Below, in pieces: positions 1-8,512 of a stretch of DNA of 64,000 nt. Location: the NCBI GenBank assembly GCA_022560615.1, contig JADFSR010000007.1, positions 62,001 through 126,000 of the forward strand. Direction: 5' to 3'. Below the pieces are notes generated by a model, which was given only the letters and a program-made list of their open reading frames with translations, ran no database searches and was not told the DNA's origin. How positions within the stretch are numbered: position 1 is the stretch's first letter; every line of letters begins with the position of its first letter. A program made the translations under genes and the position numbers. Origin of the DNA: Gemmatimonadota bacterium (GTDB lineage Bacteria; Gemmatimonadota; Gemmatimonadetes; Longimicrobiales; Gaopeijiaceae).

Positions 1-419
1 TACGCGAGCGTGCCGAGCGCGATCTCCACGTACCGTGGGTGACGGATGACGGCGTAGATCCCCTGGTTGAGCAGCTTGCCGCCCGAGCCGTCCGCGTCGA
101 GTTCAGGGACTCCCGCGAGAATCCCAAAGCTCAGGTACTTCGCGCGCAGGATCGCGAGCCAGATCGCAGGGATGATGAGGACCGCGGCCACGCCGACCAT
201 GATCCAACTCGTGCCGAGGTCGGTGAGCACCAACGCGTCACGGACCGCGAACAGCCCCACGACGCTGCCGAGGAAGAGCACGGTCATCACGGTGTATGTG
301 ATCGGTTTGCCGATCTTCCGCCAGAAACCGACGAACGGGTGGATCACGTACCACCACACGATCGCGGGCGGGAGACTGATCACGAGAAGCACAGCGATGA
401 CGTAGCGGGCGGTCGACAT
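1..419 (-). CDS. ICMT/PEMT-like membrane methyltransferase, C-terminus cut by window edge
   Basis: Reading leftward from an ATG at 419 gives about 139 codons with no stop before the window edge, so the gene is partial at its 3' end. The product has three likely membrane segments (about residues 5-25, 43-60 and 70-92) and the motif RHPRY near residue 126-130, preceded by GIYAVI. That G-Y-x-x-x-RHP-x-Y block is the SAM-binding signature of the isoprenylcysteine carboxyl methyltransferase / phospholipid methyltransferase superfamily, whose members methylate lipids or other small acceptors at the membrane. Substrate cannot be told. It is divergent from the S9 peptidase at 513, with about 90 bp between them. 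Confidence 0.7.
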   Translation of the reverse strand, partial: MSTARYVIAVLLVISLPPAIVWWYVIHPFVGFWRKIGKPITYTVMTVLFLGSVVGLFAVRDALVLTDLGTSWIMVGVAAVLIIPAIWLAILRAKYLSFGILAGVPELDADGSGGKLLNQGIYAVIRHPRYVEIALGTLA

Positions 420-483
420 CTGCTCGCTCCCCCTCGGAGAGTCTTGTGCGGCGGCTTTGGAAGATAGACCCTGCTGCTTCCAG

Positions 484-508
484 GTAACTAGGAGAAGTAA
501 CTAGGAGA
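484..508 (+). repeat. Tandem duplication of a Shine-Dalgarno block
   Basis: The 12-mer gtaactaggaga occurs at 484-495 and again at 497-508. Each copy carries an AGGAG core. Only the second is at useful distance (5 nt) from the ATG at 513. The duplication may be a recent slippage event or may offer a standby ribosome site. Confidence 0.6.
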
Positions 509-512
509 CCCC

Positions 513-2543
513 ATGCGGAAGCTCGCGCTACTCCCCGTGATGCTCTTGCTGGTCGTTCCTGCCTCTGCGCAGGAGCGCCGTGCGATGACCACCGACGACG
601 GCCTCGACATGGTCCGAGTCGGCGGAGCCACCATCTCTCCCGACGGTAGCTGGGTTCTCTTTTCGAAGTCCGAGCTCGACTGGGACGAGAACGAACGCAA
701 GACGACCTGGTGGCGGGTTCCGACGGAGGGCGGCGAGCCCTACCGCTTCATTGGAGAAGAGGGCGGCAACGGGTTCCAGTTCTCGCCCGACGGGAGTACG
801 CTCTCGTTCACACGTTCCATCGACGACAAGACGCAGCTGTTCCTCATCCGCACCGACGGTGGCGAGGCTCAGCAGTTGAGCAAGCACAAGGCATCCGTGG
901 GTTCGCATCAATGGTCCCAAGACGGGTCGAAGATTTTCTTCGTGGCGCCGGAGGCTCGGAGCGAGGAGGAAGAGAAGGCTCGCAAGGACGGAGACGACGC
1001 GATCTTCGTGGACGAGGGCGCCAACGGCCAGCGCGACGGGACCTGGAACAACCTCTGGGTCATCGATGTGGCGTCGGAAGAGGAGAAGCGCCTCACCGAG
1101 GTCGATCACCGCATCGCCTCGTTCGCGGTCTCACCCGCAGGCGACCGCATCGTCTTCACTTCGCGCAGCGAGAATCGGCGAAACCAGCGGAATCTCTCGG
1201 AGATCCGGCTCTTGGACGTTGAAAGCGGCGAGATCCGTCGGCTCACCGAGAACCGCGCACCGGAGAGTCGATTGCTCTGGGCTCCGGACGGTCGGCGCTT
1301 TGCATACACCGCTCGGACCGACGGCGAGTGGGAGCTCGTGCTCGACAAGATCTGGGTCATGGATCCCGAGAGTGGCGACAAGCGCATGGTCTCGGGAGCA
1401 TTCGACGGCAATATCGGCACCTTCGTGTGGACTCCGGACGCGTCCGGCATCCTGTTCAGCGGGCTGCAGGGCACCAACAACAACCTGTTCCGCCTCGATG
1501 TCGCATCAGGCGACGTCGTCAAAGTGACGTCCGCGTTCGGCTCGCTCTCGCCGAGTTCGTTCACGCGGGATCGCACGCACATGGCATACGTCTTTCAGAG
1601 CTTCGACACGCCGACCGACGTGTGGACCGGACCGACCGACGGCACGGGCGGCGTTCGCCTCACGGACGCAAACCCATGGATCGAAGAGGAGATCGCGCTG
1701 GGGAAGGGCGAGCTGATTCAGTGGACCAGCGAGGATGGAACCGCGATCGAGGGCATTCTCATGCTGCCCAACGACGACCGCGACGAAGCGTTGCCGCTTT
1801 TGCTGCACATCCACGGCGGACCGGCGGGGGTCTTCCGGAATGCGTTCTCGACACAGAACCACGTGTGGGCGGGACTTGGCTATGCTCAGCTCTTCCCCAA
1901 CGTGCGCGGGAGCTCTGGCTACGACGACGAGCTGCTGAGCGGGAACGCGCAGGACATCGGAGGTGGAGACTACGCGGATCTCATGACCGGTGTCGACGAG
2001 GTCATCGCTCGGGGCATCGCCGATCCCGATCAGCTGGGGCTGCGCGGTTGGAGTTATGGCGGCATCCTCGGCGGCTGGACGGTCACGCAGACGGACCGCT
2101 TCAAAGGTGCGTCCATAGGCGCGATGGTTTCGGATTGGACGTCCGAGTACGGGCCGGGCTTCAACCACGACGTCCGGCTCTGGTACATCGGCGGTACCCC
2201 GTGGGAGAATCCGGACGAGTGGCGTGAGCGGTCGGCTCTCACGCACGTCGCGAACGTCACGACGCCAACGCTCATCCTACACGGGATGAACGACCGGACC
2301 GACACGGAGCCGCAAAGCATGATGTTCTTTCAGGCTCTCAAGGATCAGGGCAAGATCGCCCGCTACATACGCTTTCCCAGGGAGCCGCACGGCTTCCGCG
2401 AGCCGCGCCACCAACGCACCCGTGACGTGGAGGAGATCCGCTGGATCCAGAAGTACGTGCGAGGCATAGAGTGGACGCCGTGGGAGCGCCCGAAGGACGA
2501 CGAGAAGGACGAGAAGAAGGACGAGAAGAAGGTGATCTCCTAG
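513..2543 (+). CDS. Secreted S9-family prolyl oligopeptidase-like serine peptidase
   Basis: A 676-residue protein with an N-terminal signal peptide (about residues 1-19, ending PASA-Q), a beta-propeller part with WD40-like/TolB-like SPDG repeats (ISPDGSW, FSPDGST, SPAGDR), and a C-terminal alpha/beta-hydrolase domain. The nucleophile elbow GWSYGG places Ser514. The Asp lies in HGMNDRTD and the His in EPHGF near residue 625. The family cleaves short peptides after proline or other residues outside the cytoplasm. The tail is a Lys/Asp/Glu run (DEKDEKKDEKK) of unknown role. The ATG at 513 follows a strong AGGAG. msrA begins at the very next base after the stop, so the two are probably co-transcribed. 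Confidence 0.92.
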   Translation: MRKLALLPVMLLLVVPASAQERRAMTTDDGLDMVRVGGATISPDGSWVLFSKSELDWDENERKTTWWRVPTEGGEPYRFIGEEGGNGFQFSPDGSTLSFTRSIDDKTQLFLIRTDGGEAQQLSKHKASVGSHQWSQDGSKIFFVAPEARSEEEEKARKDGDDAIFVDEGANGQRDGTWNNLWVIDVASEEEKRLTEVDHRIASFAVSPAGDRIVFTSRSENRRNQRNLSEIRLLDVESGEIRRLTENRAPESRLLWAPDGRRFAYTARTDGEWELVLDKIWVMDPESGDKRMVSGAFDGNIGTFVWTPDASGILFSGLQGTNNNLFRLDVASGDVVKVTSAFGSLSPSSFTRDRTHMAYVFQSFDTPTDVWTGPTDGTGGVRLTDANPWIEEEIALGKGELIQWTSEDGTAIEGILMLPNDDRDEALPLLLHIHGGPAGVFRNAFSTQNHVWAGLGYAQLFPNVRGSSGYDDELLSGNAQDIGGGDYADLMTGVDEVIARGIADPDQLGLRGWSYGGILGGWTVTQTDRFKGASIGAMVSDWTSEYGPGFNHDVRLWYIGGTPWENPDEWRERSALTHVANVTTPTLILHGMNDRTDTEPQSMMFFQALKDQGKIARYIRFPREPHGFREPRHQRTRDVEEIRWIQKYVRGIEWTPWERPKDDEKDEKKDEKKVIS

Positions 2544-3107
2544 GTGACAGGCGTGGAACGTGCGACGCTGGCGGGCGGCTGTTTTTGGTGCATCGAAGCC
2601 GTGTTCGAGCTCGTGGAGGGCGTCAGCCTGGTTAAGTCCGGGTACGTGGGCGGTGCCGTGCCCAACCCGACGTACGAGCAGGTGTGCACCGGCACCACCG
2701 GTCACGCCGAAGTCGTACAGGTCGAGTTCGAGCCCGAAGTCATCTCTTACGGTGAACTGCTCGAGATCTTCTTCGGTGTGCACGACCCGACGACGCTCAA
2801 CCGTCAGGGCAACGACGTTGGCACGCAGTACCGCTCCGCCATCTTCTACGAGGATGAAACGCAGCGCGATATCGCGCTCGAGGTGATCAGGGAGCTCGAC
2901 CGTGACGGTCCCTGGGATAGCCCGATCGTCACGACGGTGGAGCCGCTCGCTTCCTTCTATCCCGCGGAGGAGTACCACGACGAGTATTTCCGGAGGAACG
3001 GGGAGCAGCCGTATTGCCGGGTCGTCGTGGCACCCAAGCTCGGGAAGTTCCGTCAACGCTTTGCCCATCGGATGAAGTCCGGGAGCGGGGAGTCGGGCGG
3101 CGCCTAG
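2544..3107 (+). CDS. msrA: Peptide methionine sulfoxide reductase MsrA
   Basis: 187 residues starting at a GTG that directly follows the stop of the S9 peptidase. The active-site motif GCFWC is at residues 12-16, with Cys13 as nucleophile, followed by the usual E-x-x-F. The blocks YVGG, GTTGHAE and the D/Q-rich NDVGTQYRS loop are all present. MsrA reduces methionine-S-sulfoxide in proteins using thioredoxin. The gene sits immediately downstream of a secreted peptidase but the protein itself has no signal peptide, so it should be cytoplasmic. A further Cys at PYCRV near residue 155 could act as resolving cysteine. Confidence 0.95.
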   Translation: MTGVERATLAGGCFWCIEAVFELVEGVSLVKSGYVGGAVPNPTYEQVCTGTTGHAEVVQVEFEPEVISYGELLEIFFGVHDPTTLNRQGNDVGTQYRSAIFYEDETQRDIALEVIRELDRDGPWDSPIVTTVEPLASFYPAEEYHDEYFRRNGEQPYCRVVVAPKLGKFRQRFAHRMKSGSGESGGA

Positions 3108-3281
3108 GCTGTGCCGGATCTTGGCAGGCCAAGTGGCAGAACGTTTTTTTGGGAACGTCGGCGTGCTTCAACGTCGGATGGTTGCATACGGCGCGATTGA
3201 TGCGGAACTTCCTTCTTCGCCCGGGGATATGGGCGACAACAACCTATTCGACACTATCCCCCCTTGCAGGAGAGTAGACGC

Positions 3282-3713
3282 ATGGCCAAGCCCGACGGGC
3301 CCCTCGTGAGAGTGTGGAGGGATCTCGCCGAGGAGGGCTACCTGTACGCGGAGATCTCGCGGATGCATCCGCCGTTCTCTGTGGATCAGGTGCGCCACTA
3401 TTGCCTCGGACACACGGGACGGAAGATCGGTGGTCCGATCCAAAAGGTGGATCGGTGGTACGGATCGAACGTGTGGCTCCGCGGAGCAAACTCTCCGCAT
3501 GCCGAGTTGACCGAGAAGCAGGCCCGAAGAGTCCTGGACGACTGGGACGAGAAGGCCGACAGATGGCGCAAGTCCGGAGCCGATTGGGCTCGGAAGCTGG
3601 GCGTATCGCCCAGCACCATCTACATGCTTCGGCGTGGCGAGACGTGGAAGTTCCTCGAGCATCCCAATCAGGGGCGGAAGCCGAAGAAGGCGCGTAAGAA
3701 GCGCTCGAAGTAG
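3282..3713 (+). CDS. Small DNA-binding protein with C-terminal helix-turn-helix
   Basis: 143 residues from an ATG at 3282 that has CAGGAGAG upstream; a TTG at 3264 would lie before that ribosome site and is less likely. The second half reads like the HTH tail found in HNH/homing-endonuclease-type and recombinase-like proteins: ANSPHAELTEKQARRVL, then a helix pair ending GVSPSTIYMLRRGETWKFL. The C-terminus is a basic tail (KPKKARKKRSK). No catalytic domain is visible in the first 60 residues, which contain SVDQVRHYCLGH. I do not recognise an exact family. DNA binding is inferred from the HTH and the charge. A strong hairpin terminator follows at 3736. Confidence 0.7.
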   Translation: MAKPDGPLVRVWRDLAEEGYLYAEISRMHPPFSVDQVRHYCLGHTGRKIGGPIQKVDRWYGSNVWLRGANSPHAELTEKQARRVLDDWDEKADRWRKSGADWARKLGVSPSTIYMLRRGETWKFLEHPNQGRKPKKARKKRSK

Positions 3714-3735
3714 CTCGGTTCCAGCGTCGCTGAGC

Positions 3736-3765
3736 GCCCCGGTCCGCCGTGTAGCGGGCCGGGGC
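3736..3765 (+). terminator. GC-rich hairpin, probable terminator
   Basis: Arms GCCCCGGTCCGC (3736-3747) and GCGGGCCGGGGC (3754-3765) pair over 12 positions with one T-G wobble around a 6-nt loop. It lies 23 bp after the stop of the HTH gene, is followed by a mildly T-rich stretch, and ends before the amidohydrolase gene. Confidence 0.7.
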
Positions 3766-3815
3766 ACTCGTGTCTTACTATCACGAATTCACCATTCCGT
3801 CCGGAAGTGAACTCG

Positions 3816-5441
3816 ATGAAGACGCTCCGTTTCACCGCCCTCGCCTTGCTCGCGCCCGTCTTCAGTGCGTGCGCAGCTGACGCCGACTTCGTCGACGTGC
3901 TTCTCGTGGGGGGCTCGGTTCTCGACGGCTCGGGCTCGGATGCCGCCACGGCCGACGTCGCTGTCTCGGGTGGTCGGATCTCCTTCGTGGGTGACGCGGC
4001 CGCGGCCGGCATCACCGCGGCGGACACGGTGGACGTCCGCGGCCTGACGGTTGCGCCGGGCTTCATCGACATGCACTCGCACGCCGAGTTGGACACGGAC
4101 CACGGGCGGGACGCGCGCGCGTTCCTCTATCAGGGCATTACCTCGGTCGTGCTGGGCGTCGACGGCGGAGGCGGGAAAGAGGTCGCCGCCCGCCTCGGAA
4201 GGTGGGCGAGCGACGGTATCGGCGTGAACGCGCTGCTCTTCGTGGGGCATAACGCGGCGCGTCGGGCCGCGATCGGCATGGAGGACCGACCGCCTACCGC
4301 CGGGGAGCTCGACGCCATGCGTGCTTTCGTGCGGAAGGGCATGGAGGAGGGGGCCTACGGGCTGTCGTCCGGGCTGTTTTACCTACCTGGCAACTACGCC
4401 GAGACCGAAGAGGTCATCGAGCTCAATCGCGTCGCCGCCGAGTACGAAGGGGCGATCTACGACACCCATGACCGAGATCTCGGAGCGTCGTACCCATCGT
4501 TCGGGTATCTGAGGTCGATCGCCGAGGGGATTCGCATCGGGGAGGAAGCCGGCACCAAGGTCATCTTCAGCCACTTCAACGTCCAGGGCGCTCACAACTA
4601 CGGCCGGGCCCCCGAGGGGGCGGCGCTCATCGAAGAGGCTCGGGCGCGCGGCGTCGAAGTCGCGGGAGCCCACCATTCGTATACGGCCACCCAGTCGAAC
4701 CTGCGCTCGTACACCGTCCCGAGTTGGGTCGTCGCCGGAGGCGACACCGCGATGATCCGCCGCTTCGACGATCCCGACACACTCTCGATCATCGATCGTC
4801 AGACCCGGGAGATGCTCGCGATCCGGGGTGGGGCCGACCACATCCTCCTCGTGGACGAGCGGCCCGACCTGAATGGCAAGACGCTGGCGGACGTGGCGAC
4901 GGAATGGGGACTCACCGCGCCCGAGGCGGCCCGACGGATTCTGCGGACCGGTAATGCCTCGGTCATGAACCTCGACCTCTACGATCCGGAGAACACCCGT
5001 TACCTCGCCGGCGTCGACTGGATGATGACGTGTACCGATGGCAGGGACCCCGGTCCGACGCGACCGGTGACGCACCCGAGGGCGTTCGGCTCCTTCACCA
5101 AGAAGCTGAAGGACCTCGTGATCGACGAGCGGCTCATCACGCTGCCGTACACCGTGCGCTCGATGACCGGCCTAGCGGCTGATTTTCTCGGCTGGACCGA
5201 TCGTGGCTATCTGCGCGTGGGCATGGCCGCCGATATCGTGGTGCTGGACATGACTCGGGTGCAGGACATGGCGACGTACGAGGACCCACACCAGTACTCG
5301 GAGGGCACGGTTCACGTGCTCGTGAACGGCGTGTTCGCCATCCGGGAGGGCTCGGCAACGGGCGAAATGCCGGGTCGCCCCCTCGTGCGCGGTGGTGGCG
5401 TATTCACGAGGACCTCGATGGCTGGTGAGCCCGAAGGATGA
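3816..5441 (+). CDS. N-acyl-D-amino-acid deacylase-type amidohydrolase lipoprotein
   Basis: 541 residues from the ATG at 3816 (GGAAG nine bases upstream; a GTG at 3807 is less likely). The N-terminus is a lipoprotein signal ending VFSAC, so Cys near residue 18 would be lipidated. The first metal-binding strand is GFIDMHSHAELD, preceded by a typical amidohydrolase beta-sandwich (VLVGGSVLDGSG, VRGLTVAPG). Later blocks include FSHFNVQG, the RPV-THPRAFGSF segment and SMTGLAADFLGWTDRGYLRVGMAADIVVLD, all characteristic of the D-aminoacylase subfamily. It likely hydrolyses N-acyl-D-amino acids or related amides in the periplasm. There is no operon partner: a terminator precedes it and the next gene is convergent. 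Confidence 0.9.
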   Translation: MKTLRFTALALLAPVFSACAADADFVDVLLVGGSVLDGSGSDAATADVAVSGGRISFVGDAAAAGITAADTVDVRGLTVAPGFIDMHSHAELDTDHGRDARAFLYQGITSVVLGVDGGGGKEVAARLGRWASDGIGVNALLFVGHNAARRAAIGMEDRPPTAGELDAMRAFVRKGMEEGAYGLSSGLFYLPGNYAETEEVIELNRVAAEYEGAIYDTHDRDLGASYPSFGYLRSIAEGIRIGEEAGTKVIFSHFNVQGAHNYGRAPEGAALIEEARARGVEVAGAHHSYTATQSNLRSYTVPSWVVAGGDTAMIRRFDDPDTLSIIDRQTREMLAIRGGADHILLVDERPDLNGKTLADVATEWGLTAPEAARRILRTGNASVMNLDLYDPENTRYLAGVDWMMTCTDGRDPGPTRPVTHPRAFGSFTKKLKDLVIDERLITLPYTVRSMTGLAADFLGWTDRGYLRVGMAADIVVLDMTRVQDMATYEDPHQYSEGTVHVLVNGVFAIREGSATGEMPGRPLVRGGGVFTRTSMAGEPEG

Positions 5442-5458
5442 GCGCCGGCGCACGCGCT

Positions 5459-5785
5459 CTACCCCGGGTCGCCCTCCCCTGCGCTTCCCTCAGCCTCTGG
5501 CTCCTCCTCGAGCGGGGCTAGTCGGCTAGGCGGTGGAGCGAGCGGGAGCGCACCGCCCAGTAGCTGCTCCGTGAAGTCCAGTCGCGCGTCCACATTGCGC
5601 ATCTGACGTCCCAGCTCCGCGAGCTCTTTGCGCATCACGCGGTACTCCGGTGCCCCGAGCTCCCCGGGTGGGGACGCCAAGTCCACCTTGCGGAGGATCC
5701 ACTGCGTCAGCAGCGTGCCGGCGGAGCCGATGGCTCCACCCGCTACGAATACCACTGCGAGGCTGACCCAGACTTCTGGGCCCAT
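5459..5785 (-). CDS. Small membrane-anchored coiled-coil protein, unknown function
   Basis: 108 residues from an ATG at 5785 with AGGAC about 10 nt upstream. Residues 5-28 form one hydrophobic helix (VWVSLAVVFVAGGAIGSAG), followed by a charged helix (RKELAELGRQMRNVDARLDFTEQLL) and a Pro/Glu-rich tail. The architecture recalls PspB-like small membrane proteins but I cannot show homology. It lies convergent with the amidohydrolase gene, 17 bp from its stop. Confidence 0.7.
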   Translation of the reverse strand: MGPEVWVSLAVVFVAGGAIGSAGTLLTQWILRKVDLASPPGELGAPEYRVMRKELAELGRQMRNVDARLDFTEQLLGGALPLAPPPSRLAPLEEEPEAEGSAGEGDPG

Positions 5786-5918
5786 GCGAGACCGTCCTGT
5801 GAAATGAAGACTTGGGCGCCCGCCCGATCCATACCACGACGGCCGGCGCGCGGTCCAAGTTTCGGGGGTCGGGCCGGCAAACGCCACCCGGAAGGTCCTA
5901 TCTTCTGGGCCGGAGCGG

Positions 5919-7470
5919 CTAGTCGCGCGACCCCGAGGGCCAGCCGAAGCGCTGCAGGAAGGCCTGATCGGCGTCCTTCCAGATCGCTTCGAGCCGCGCC
6001 ATGGCGTCCGCCGCCGCGGCATCTTCTCCCGCCTCGGTCGCGGCCGTGGATAGCCCGACCAGCGAGCTGGTGCGCCGCGGCGCAAGTTCGAGCGCTTTCC
6101 GGAAAACGAGCACTGCCTCCGCGGGACGATCACTCATCAGGTAGACCGCGCCGAGCAACTCGTGCGGTGGTTGCAGGCTCGCCGGAGGACCGAACTCGAT
6201 CGGGAGGGTCTCCTCCAGCACGGCCGCCTCAGTGAGCAGTCCAATAGCCTGATCCACGTCGCCTCCGTCGAAGGCGATGAGCGCCGCCAACTCCATGTGG
6301 GCGATGCGAAGCCGCGGATTCTCGGTGGTGGGGCGGGAGCCCAGCTTGATGAGCATCTCCTGCGCGGTATCTCGATCCCCCTTCCTGATGGCCGCGATGC
6401 CCGTGATGAAGTCGTAGCCGGGGTGATCTACGTCCGCGCTCAAGCGTTCTGCTGCATCCCAGTCGCCCAGGTCGAGTACGTGACGGGCGCGCATGTTCAC
6501 GAAGTAGTTCACCTCGCCGAGGTTGGCTCCCGAGAGTACGCGCTGTAGGCACTCAGTTACGCCCCGCTCGGCGTGGTCTATCTTGCCCTGTTGGAGCCAA
6601 CCGTAGTGGAGCCACGACGTGTAGTGCCCGCACGGGTTCGAGGGCTGGCCGAGCTCGGCGTTGCGACCGTTCTGGACATCGCGCGCACGGACGTTCGCCG
6701 CCACGACATCGTCCCACATGCCCGACGCCAAGAAGATGTGCGACGTCATGTGCTGGGCATGTCCAGCATCGGGCGCGATGCCCGAGTAGGCACGAGCGGC
6801 CGGTAGACCCAGAGGCGCGTGCACAGGGTCGTCGAACGCATGGATGATGTAGTGCACCGCACCAGGGTGGTTCGGATTCAGACCGACGATCGACTGCGCC
6901 ACCGCAGCAGCTCGCATGTACGTCGTGAAGTCTCGCTCGCCGTCCGTGCTCCCGAGAATCGCGAGCGAGTAAAACGCGCGCGCCTCGAGGTCGTCGGGAT
7001 ACGCGCTCATGAGCCGCTCCATGGCCCCCATGTAGGCGACGTCGCGTTCAGTCTTGGTGCCCTCTCCGTACAGCACGTCGAGCGTCGCGAGATACGCCGC
7101 TTCACGGTTGGGTGGGAGCCCTCGACTGACGGGCTTGGGCACTCGCCGCATACCGCCCGAGCGCGACCAGCGCGGCCGGCTTGTCCTGTTGCCGCCAGAG
7201 CGGGTGGTTGTACGTCATTGCCTCGCCCCAGTATGCCAGCGCGAAGTCGGGATCGATCTCCTGGGCCTTCCTGAACTCGGTCGCTGCATCACCGAACTCG
7301 AAGGAGTGGAGAAGTAGCACGCCGTCTAGGAAGGAAGCCTGCGCTTCGGGCGTCCCCGAGTTCAGGAAGTCCAGGGATCCGAGGCGCCGCTTCTGGGCGA
7401 GCAGATCGTCGTGACCGGTGAGCAGGACGCCGAGGGCCAGCGCGAAGGCGGGGAGGATAGAGCTCTTCAT
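5919..7470 (-). CDS. Secreted TPR protein, interrupted by a +1 frameshift
   Basis: The 5' part (7470 down to a stop at 7102) encodes a signal peptide (LGVLLTGHDDLLAQ) and the first TPR-like helices (ASFLDGVLLLHSFEF, AYWGEAMTYNHPLW). The 3' part (reading frame open from about 7151 to 5919) continues with REAAYLATLDVLYGEG and further repeats to residue ~516. The two frames join if one C is removed from the run near 7108-7113: APT then joins NREAAYLATLD directly, and the total length becomes an exact multiple of three. So this is one gene with a 1-base insertion, probably a sequence error. The ATG at 7470 has GGAG seven bases upstream; a GTG at 7476 is too close. TPR proteins of this kind are scaffolds; the partner is unknown. 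Confidence 0.8.
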
Positions 7471-7614
7471 AGTCACGCTCCAAGCCGGCTCAGCCGACGA
7501 TCATGAGACTGCGTGCATCGAAGCGTTCGTCTCGAGCGCTCGGCGCGCAAGGCTTCCCGGGTCGCTTGCCTCACGGCGCCTCTCACAGGCATCCTCTCGA
7601 TCACGGAGGTGGAT

Positions 7615-8328
7615 GTGGAGCTACACATCGGTACGAGCGGTTACAGCTATAGGGAGTGGAAGGGCAGCTTCTACCCCGAAGATCTGTCCAACAAAGACAT
7701 GCTCTCCTACTACGGGGAGCGCCTGGGCGCAGTCGAGATCAACGCCACGTTCTATCGCCTGCCGAAGACATCGGTGCTGGAGAGCTGGGCCGAGCAGGTG
7801 CCGGACGGCTTCAGGTTCTCGATCAAGGCGTCTCGCAAGATCACCCACTTCGCGCGCCTCAAAGCCGCGTCGCAGGAAGCGACTGAGTACTTGCTGTCGA
7901 CGCTCGGCTCTCTCGGGGATCGCATGGGCGTGTTGCTCTTCCAGCTGCCTCCGAACTTCAAGAAGGACATCGAGCGCTTCTCCGGATTCTTGGGGATGCT
8001 GCCGGAGGGCACCCCCGCCGCTTGGGAGTTTCGCCACGACAGCTGGTACGACGACGAAGTGTATGATCTGCTGCGCGACCGTGGGATGGCGTTGGTTTGC
8101 GCGGATACCGAAGAGTCGGGAGACGACGAGCCCATCGTGCACACAGCCCCCTGGGGATACCTGCGTCTGCGCAGGCCCACGTACGACGATGGCGACCTCG
8201 AGCGATGGGCTCGGAGTGTGGCCGCCCCGGAGTGGGAACGCGCCTTCATCTTCTTCAAGCATGAGGACGAGGGCGCCGGTCCCAAGATGGCAGGCCGGTT
8301 TGCAGAGATCGCACGCGAAGTCGGCTGA
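7615..8328 (+). CDS. DUF72 family protein
   Basis: About 237 residues from a GTG at 7615 with GGAGG five bases upstream. The frame is open further up to 7513, but homologous sequence starts at LHIGTSGYSYREWKGSFYP, the classic DUF72 N-terminus. Other family blocks are EINATFYRLP, FRFSIKASRKITH, LLFQLPPNFKKD and AWEFRHDSWYD. The fold is a TIM barrel of unsettled function. It is short for the family, lacking nothing obvious. No operon partner is evident; about 180 bp of sequence without a recognisable gene follow before the ABC operon. Confidence 0.92.
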   Translation: MELHIGTSGYSYREWKGSFYPEDLSNKDMLSYYGERLGAVEINATFYRLPKTSVLESWAEQVPDGFRFSIKASRKITHFARLKAASQEATEYLLSTLGSLGDRMGVLLFQLPPNFKKDIERFSGFLGMLPEGTPAAWEFRHDSWYDDEVYDLLRDRGMALVCADTEESGDDEPIVHTAPWGYLRLRRPTYDDGDLERWARSVAAPEWERAFIFFKHEDEGAGPKMAGRFAEIAREVG

Positions 8329-8512
8329 TCGAGACGCGACGCACGGCGGCGCTGCTCCTCCCTCCGCGCGGGCAACGAAGCGGCTCGCGATCGCGTCGAA
8401 AGTCGCAGTGGACAAGCCCATGGAGTACGTGTAGTATCGAGCGCTTTCGTGGCGACGGACGTGGCGATCTTTGGGCGAAACGCTGACTTGGTTCGCTGCA
8501 TATGGAGTGTAG

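Noticed and set aside
7102-7104. TGA at the end of the TPR 5' fragment as selenocysteine
   Set aside because: The continuation is in another frame, so a frameshift and not readthrough explains it.
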